DNA of 64,000 bases. Origin: PALSA-612 sp963776735. Its GTDB lineage: Bacteria > Actinomycetota > Thermoleophilia > Gaiellales > Gaiellaceae. Where the stretch lies: assembly GCA_963776735.1 (NCBI GenBank), contig CAVZNV010000018.1:248001-312000 (forward strand). The letters are read 5' to 3'. Every line of letters starts with the position of its first letter. The stretch's first letter is position 1. The position numbers and the translations under genes are program-made. The notes beneath the pieces were generated by a model. The model saw only the letters and a list, made by a program, of their open reading frames with translations. It was not told where the DNA came from and did no database searches. Shown one piece after another: positions 59,535 to 64,000 of this stretch.

Positions 59535-60256
59535 GCGTTCAGGATGTTCACGGCACGCGCGGCGACGAGGATGAGCGTGATCGCGCTCGCGCCGGCCTCG
59601 ATCATCATCACCATCTTCATCCGAGACGACAGCGGCATCACGTCGGTCGGGCTGAACGCGACGCCGTTCGTGAACGCCACGTAGAGATAGTCGAGGTAGC
59701 TCGGCGCCCAGTTCTGCGGCGCGATCGCAGGGTTCTCCGTCTGCGGCCAGAGGAAGTCCGCGTCGTGCACCAGACCTTCCTGCCGCGCGATCGGGCCGCC
59801 CTTGTCGAGCACCCAGAACGCGAACGACGCGATCACGATCGTCGTGCCCTCGACGCGCGCGGCGATATGGATCAGGTCGGTGCCGTTGTTCGTGACCTTG
59901 TTGTGGAGCAGGAAGTGGACGAGGAGGCTGATCACCCAGAGCTGCGCAAGACCGAAGAGCCAAATCAGCACCGTCCCGATCCGCCTGATCCAGGGCCGCG
60001 CCTCGAGCGGGCTCACGAGCGGCTCGACGCCCTTGGGCGGGATCACGATGACGATCGAGACGAAGAACAGCGTCCAGAGGACGGGGGAGACCCAGCGCAC
60101 GGCCGTGAACGTGTTCGAGTGGACCGAGACGAGCTTGGCCGGGATCGACGCGTACGAGTAGGCGGCGAGCGCGATCGCCCCGCCCATCGTCGCCAGCGAG
60201 CTGTAGGTCTCGGCGCGATTGCGGATGCCGTGAACGGCTCGACCGACGGTCGTCAC
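59531..60256 (-). CDS. Membrane protein, DUF1345-like
   Basis: 241 residues, five to six hydrophobic segments. LYVAFTNGVAFSPTDVMPLS followed by EAGASAITLILVAARAVNIL resembles the C-terminal motif pair of DUF1345 and related families, whose role is unknown. The AFT...FSPTD-x-MPLS box is the most distinctive part. GTG 60256; 4 bp overlap with the ECF42 gene end. Confidence 0.7.
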   Translation of the reverse strand: MTTVGRAVHGIRNRAETYSSLATMGGAIALAAYSYASIPAKLVSVHSNTFTAVRWVSPVLWTLFFVSIVIVIPPKGVEPLVSPLEARPWIRRIGTVLIWLFGLAQLWVISLLVHFLLHNKVTNNGTDLIHIAARVEGTTIVIASFAFWVLDKGGPIARQEGLVHDADFLWPQTENPAIAPQNWAPSYLDYLYVAFTNGVAFSPTDVMPLSSRMKMVMMIEAGASAITLILVAARAVNILNA

Positions 60257-60264
60257 GCCAAGTG

Positions 60265-60270
60265 AGGTTA
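60265..60270 (-). promoter_or_regulatory. -10 element of DUF1345-like gene
   Basis: TAACCT, 8 bp before GTG 60256. Confidence 0.45.
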
Positions 60271-60290
60271 GGAGCGGCCTCGGCTGGAGC

Positions 60291-60296
60291 TATCGT
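60291..60296 (+). promoter_or_regulatory. -10 element of TolB-like gene
   Basis: TATCGT, 6 bp before GTG 60303. Confidence 0.45.
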
Positions 60297-60302
60297 CGGA
60301 TC

Positions 60303-61258
60303 GTGCGCAAGATGTTCGTCGCGCTCGCCGCGGTCGGCCTGCTGCTGGTCGCGGGGCCGGCCGGTGCGACGTTTCCGGGGCGCAAAGGGCTCATCGCGGC
60401 GGAGATGGAAGCCGGCTACAGGGACACTTCCCACGTGTGGCTTCTTCAGTGCGACCGCGAAGACCCCGAAGTACGTTGCCGTCGGAGATCACCCGGCGTG
60501 GTCGCCCGACGGCAAGAGTCTCGTGCTGGGCCAGGCGGCCGGGATCACGATCTTCAGGGTCGAGGGGATGCGGCTGACCGGTCGTCGGGTGCTCGTACGG
60601 CAGACCGCGTCGGCGGGTACGACCGGCAACCGCTGGGGTCGGGATCCCCTCCTGGTCGGGCGACGGACAGTGGATCGTCTACGTTCGCGAGGAGACGCCG
60701 CAGCGCGGCCTCGACATCTACAAGGTGCGCGTCTCGGACGGGTACACGGTCCGCCTCACACACGCTCCGTACGGCTGGCGCAAGACCGACCCGGACTGGT
60801 CGCCGGACGGCAGCACGATCGCCTACACCGACTGCAACCCGAGCGGCAGCCGCTGCTCCCTCGACCTCATGGACGCCGACGGCTCGCACAAGCGTGTCGT
60901 GTTCTCCCACCCGAACGTCGACGTGAACGATGCCAAGTGGTCACCGGATGGAACGAAGCTCGGCTTGACTCTCTATTCGGTCCAGAACAAGGCGAACTTC
61001 GCGGGCGCCGCGATCTTCGACCTCGCGTCGCACGAGCTCACGTCGATCGACGCCATCGACGCCGCGGACCGGTTCACGATGTGGACGCCGGACGGTCGGG
61101 ACGTCGTCGTCCACGCCGACGACAACACGTTCGGGCCTCCGTGCGGCGGTGGCACCGTGCTGAAGATCATGAACGAGTCCGGCACCTGGGCTCGTGACCT
61201 GCTTGCAACCTGCTACTACGGCGAGTTCGAGAGCGGCGACTGGCAGCCGCTGCCCTGA
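60303..61258 (+). pseudogene. Exported TolB/WD40-like propeller protein, two frameshifts
   Basis: Signal peptide FVALAAVGLLLVAGPAGATF, then HVWLLQCDREDP in frame 1. The next frame continues KYVAVGDHPAWSPDGKSLVL to about 60645, and a third begins SWSGDGQWIVYVREETPQRG and runs to TGA 61258 with several xSPDG blades (DPDWSPDGSTIAY, KWSPDGTKLGLTL). Removing one C from CCCC at 60464-60467 and one from CCCC at 60646-60649 gives a single 317-codon frame. Tract errors are likely the cause. Confidence 0.72.
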
Positions 61259-61259
61259 G

Positions 61260-61985
61260 TCACATCCGGCTCGACAGGGAGCCGACGCCGCGGCGAACCG
61301 TCGGCCAGAGCAGGTCGGCGTTGACGGCGAGGAACGCGATCGACAGCCCGGGCAGCGCCGGCAGGCCGCTGATGTTCGCGCCGACGGCGATCGCGAGCGT
61401 CGCTCCGAAGGAGAGCCCGAGCGCGAGCCACGTCCAGAACACACGCAGGCCGAAGCGGTCGGCGGCCGCGACGAACAGCGCGAAGAAGAGCAGGTCGGGC
61501 GGACCGAGGCGCGCGGCGTTGTGCTCGCCGGGGATCGGCAGGGCGAACGAGAGCGACGTGAACACGCCCTGGTGGTGTTCGACGATGTTCGACGTCGGGC
61601 CGCGCCACACCGAGTACGCGTCGATCCACGGGATCAGGCAGGCGACGAACACGACGAGGCCGACCGACTCGAACAGCGAGATGAACCAGAACCCGATCAG
61701 CGTCGCCGCGCCGAGCTTGCAGAAGTTCGCGAGCACGGGCAGGCTCGCCTCCTCGAGCCCCCAGGTGACGAGGATCAGCACCAGGCCGGTCGGCAGCGTC
61801 CAGCGCCACGTCCGCAGCGGCACCGCGAGGTAGACGAACGAGAACACCGCCGGCACGAGCACGAGCGAGATGAACGCCACGTCCCACCACGTCGACGCGC
61901 TCCACAGCTCCCCCGACCACGCGTAGTAGCAGCCGACGAGCGCGGCGAGGGGGACGACGAAGAGGACGCGCCGGCGGAGGCTCAA
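61260..61985 (-). CDS. Multi-pass membrane protein, possible presenilin-type protease
   Basis: About 241 residues, seven to nine hydrophobic segments. Two Asp residues sit inside or at the edge of helices: PWIDAYSVWRGPT and LGPPDLLFFALFVAAADRFG. This spacing recalls the YD...GxGD pair of presenilin/SPP-family aspartyl proteases, though GPPD replaces GxGD, so the idea is tentative. TTG 61985 overlaps the stop of the UDG gene (TTGA), suggesting coupling; an upstream ATG 62009 is the alternative. Confidence 0.6.
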   Translation of the reverse strand: MSLRRRVLFVVPLAALVGCYYAWSGELWSASTWWDVAFISLVLVPAVFSFVYLAVPLRTWRWTLPTGLVLILVTWGLEEASLPVLANFCKLGAATLIGFWFISLFESVGLVVFVACLIPWIDAYSVWRGPTSNIVEHHQGVFTSLSFALPIPGEHNAARLGPPDLLFFALFVAAADRFGLRVFWTWLALGLSFGATLAIAVGANISGLPALPGLSIAFLAVNADLLWPTVRRGVGSLSSRM

Positions 61986-62566
61986 TACGGCGGGAGAGAC
62001 GCCCACCATTCACCGAGCGTCTTGAAGGCGTTCCAGAACGCCGTCTTCGCCGACTGCTCGTCGAGCGATGCGTCCACGTCGGGGACGTACAGCGCCTCGA
62101 CGGTGGGCGTGAGCTCCTGAAGGTCGCCGGGAGTGTCGGTGACGGGCACCGAGAGCGGGAACTCGATCCCGTTGAGGAACTCGAGCGCGTGCCCGCCCAT
62201 GACGACGACGAGCTTCGGCTGGACGATATGCACCTCGCGCGTGAGCCATTCCACGGCGCGCGCGTCCGGCTCGGCGCCGGCGAACTTGAGGCAGTTGGTG
62301 CCGTAGACGGCGAGCGGGTCGACCTGGAGCCGCTGCAGCGACTTGAGGATCGCCTGGCCCGCGCGGCCGTAGAACGCGACTCCCTCCAGGAACTCCGACT
62401 CCTGCGGCGAGTACTTGAGCAGCATGACGTCGGCGAGCGGGTGGCCGGAGCCGAGCACGAACGCGCGGTCGCCTGCAGCCCCGGCGATCTCATCCGCGAG
62501 CTCGTTGGTCTCGCTGATCGCCTTCTGCAGGTACTTCTCGTAGATCTCGTCGGTCGGCACCGCCAC
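61982..62566 (-). CDS. Uracil-DNA glycosylase superfamily protein
   Basis: 194 residues. AFVLGSGHPLADVMLLKYSP corresponds to UDG motif A, AFYGRAGQAILKSLQ and VYGTNCLKFAG follow, and VVVMGGHALEFLNG holds the GxH-type motif. It lacks the four iron-sulfur cysteines of family 4. Activity on uracil cannot be assumed; starts at GTG 62566. Confidence 0.8.
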   Translation of the reverse strand: MAVPTDEIYEKYLQKAISETNELADEIAGAAGDRAFVLGSGHPLADVMLLKYSPQESEFLEGVAFYGRAGQAILKSLQRLQVDPLAVYGTNCLKFAGAEPDARAVEWLTREVHIVQPKLVVVMGGHALEFLNGIEFPLSVPVTDTPGDLQELTPTVEALYVPDVDASLDEQSAKTAFWNAFKTLGEWWASLPPY

Positions 62567-62590
62567 AGGGAGCCGGTCCTCGATTCTCCC

Positions 62591-64000
62591 CTAGAGGACC
62601 TTTTCCTTGACCTGGGCCACCCACTTGAGCCCCTGGAGGTACGCGAGGGACTTCGGCCGCCGCAGCACCTGGGCGCTGTGCAGGCTGACCATGAACTCCT
62701 CCGCGTTGCGGAACGCGCGCATGCTCATCACCCCGGTGCCGACCCCGGGAAGCACGTGCGCGTCCGATCCTGCGGCCATCGTCAGGTTGTACTTGCGCGC
62801 GAAGCGGAGCGCCTCGTCGTTGTACGTCTCGAACAGGAGCCGCGCGTTGTAGACCTCGAACACGTCGATCTCGGCCAGGTGCCGGTGCAGCGTGGCCGGG
62901 TCCGGGATCGCGTGACGCCGGTCGAACGGGTGGGGGAGGAAGACGAGCCCGCCCTGGGCCCTGATCGCCGCCAGCGTGTCCGCGAACGACATGCCGCGCG
63001 GGATCTCCTCCGACAGGAAGAGCCCGATGACCTCGCCCTGGTTGTCCGTCTTGATCTCCTCGCCCGGGATGACGACGAGGTTGCGGCCCTTCGCCTTCTC
63101 GACCGCCTCGAGCGCGCCGCCGAAGACGTTGTGGTCCGTGATCGCGATCGCGCCCAGTCCCTGCTCCTCCGCGTAGTCGAGCAGCTCGTCGACCGGGACG
63201 GAGCAGTCGTGCGACCAGTTCGTGTGCATGTGCAGGTCGCAGAGGATCCAGTCGCGGTCGGCGAGGGCGGGCTCGGCGGCGCCGGTGCGGCGCCGGCCGG
63301 CGAGGCGCCGGTAGAGCGCGTCGAGCTCTGAGGCGACCTCGGCATAGCTCGCGACTGCGCCGGAGGGCTCGCCGCCTCGCACCTCGGTGCCGCATGCCTT
63401 CGCCTCGAGGCGAAGGCCGAGACTCCCGTCGGGGGAGGGGACCAGCTCGCGCGCGGGCCGGAGCACGGCCGCGCGGGAGGCGGCGTCGAGCGCGGTGCGG
63501 ATGTGCACGCGCTCGCGCAGGCGGCGCGGGATCGTCGGCCGGCCCGAGTGCGGCCGGGTGCGCAGGACGGTGAGCTCGTAGCCGGGGAGGTCGTCGAGCG
63601 AGCGGATCGCGGCGCGGGTCGTCGCGCGCTCCGTCGGATCCCACTCGACGACGATCCGCTTCTCCTTCCGGCCGGGCTTGAACAGGCTCGTGTCGACGCC
63701 CCGTGGAATGACGCGGAAGTCGCCCGGGAACCGCAGCTGCGCTGCCTCGGCCGTCTCGGGTGTCGTCGCGAGCAGCGCATCGACGCGGGCGCGGAGCCGG
63801 TCACGCTGAGCTTTCCCCAGTGGATATGTGAGGCGGTCGGGCGAGAAGAACGTCGCCACCGAAAGGGCGGACGTCTCCCGGAGCGCCAGATACGACAGGC
63901 TCGGCAGGCCGGGCTCGAAGCCGTGGACGACGTCGAAGTTGCCGACGGAGAGCGCCAGCGTCAGGTTCGCCCGCACGCCCATCGGCACGCCCATCCGCGA
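62591..64000 (-). CDS. Glycosyltransferase (GT4-like) fused to a PHP domain, partial
   Basis: Open to the right edge, so the start lies beyond base 64000. The N-terminal half is a GT4 fold part: FDVVHGFEPGLPSLSYLALR, TTPETAEAAQLRFPGDFRVI and PRGVDTSLFKP are standard GT-B features. The C-terminal half is a PHP phosphoesterase: CDLHMHTNWSHD, ITDHNVFGG, GEEIKT, HPFDR and AGSDAH, a full set of metal ligands. Fusion of the two is unusual; it may couple sugar transfer to a phosphatase step or be a bifunctional lipid-sugar enzyme. Confidence 0.85.
   Translation of the reverse strand, partial: SRMGVPMGVRANLTLALSVGNFDVVHGFEPGLPSLSYLALRETSALSVATFFSPDRLTYPLGKAQRDRLRARVDALLATTPETAEAAQLRFPGDFRVIPRGVDTSLFKPGRKEKRIVVEWDPTERATTRAAIRSLDDLPGYELTVLRTRPHSGRPTIPRRLRERVHIRTALDAASRAAVLRPARELVPSPDGSLGLRLEAKACGTEVRGGEPSGAVASYAEVASELDALYRRLAGRRRTGAAEPALADRDWILCDLHMHTNWSHDCSVPVDELLDYAEEQGLGAIAITDHNVFGGALEAVEKAKGRNLVVIPGEEIKTDNQGEVIGLFLSEEIPRGMSFADTLAAIRAQGGLVFLPHPFDRRHAIPDPATLHRHLAEIDVFEVYNARLLFETYNDEALRFARKYNLTMAAGSDAHVLPGVGTGVMSMRAFRNAEEFMVSLHSAQVLRRPKSLAYLQGLKWVAQVKEKVL

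Overview
High-GC DNA (roughly 70 percent by eye) with dense genes, many 1-8 bp start/stop overlaps, frequent GTG and occasional TTG starts, a class II DAHP synthase, and repeated leaderless-type promoters. This points to an Actinobacteriota chromosome, most likely class Thermoleophilia (Gaiellales or Solirubrobacterales relatives). That placement is inferred from gene content and style; there is no rRNA gene in the window to test it. Almost everything is chromosomal core. I see no CRISPR array, tRNA, rRNA, insertion sequence, prophage or plasmid gene.

Layout. 1-3031: the tail of an endonuclease V gene, then a 941-residue TIR-transmembrane-WD40 protein, the most unusual gene here. 3082-6486: DNA polymerase III alpha. 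6483-8651: a VOC protein with a small charged protein, an ECF sigma/anti-sigma pair, and a 67-residue protein. 8799-12451: lgt, scpA, scpB, a thioredoxin-TPR protein and a RluB-type pseudouridine synthase. 12420-14449 (minus): trpS and a Ca2+/H+ antiporter. 14604-19812: aroG, tyrA, plsC, aroA, cmk (aromatic amino acids, phospholipid, CMP). 19817-24813: a membrane protein, a methyltransferase remnant, then der, gpsA, metK. 24810-26982: a DtxR/MntR repressor divergent from a ZIP metal transporter with two matching inverted-repeat operators, then a GNAT gene. 27019-36364: priA, def, fmt, rsmB, ribD, small gene, ribE, ribBA, ribH, rpmB. 36369-42977: a decayed 2'-5' RNA ligase, frameshifted recG, a nitronate monooxygenase-type enzyme, rsmD, coaD, a coiled-coil protein, a methyltransferase and a rhomboid protease.

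43010-48524 (minus): an apparent operon, DUF4331 > TPR > NicO-like metal transporter, followed after a short gap by RskA-like anti-sigma > ECF sigma, with a palindrome-rich region upstream. 48905-64000: ferritin, a beta-propeller protein, a methyltransferase, a subtilase, a frameshifted HEAGH metallopeptidase divergent from a DUF899 protein, YjbQ, an RNA uracil methyltransferase, a YCII/ECF42-type sigma pair, membrane proteins, a broken TolB-like protein, a UDG-superfamily protein and a glycosyltransferase-PHP fusion that runs off the window.

Two window-wide patterns stand out. First, at least 26 genes have a TAnnnT-like -10 hexamer ending only 5-12 bp before the start codon, with no Shine-Dalgarno, so leaderless transcription seems to be the default; a minority of genes carry GGAGG-like sites instead. 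Second, recG, the metallopeptidase and the TolB-like gene are each broken by single extra bases in short G/C runs with both halves otherwise intact. That looks more like consensus error than decay. The 2'-5' RNA ligase remnant, which also has an internal deletion, does look like a real pseudogene. The best candidates for novelty are the TIR-TM-WD40 gene (1), lumazine synthase with a 170-residue acidic Pro/Glu extension, tiny leaderless or coupled membrane peptides, and the shared symmetric -10 between divergent genes at 55403-55409.
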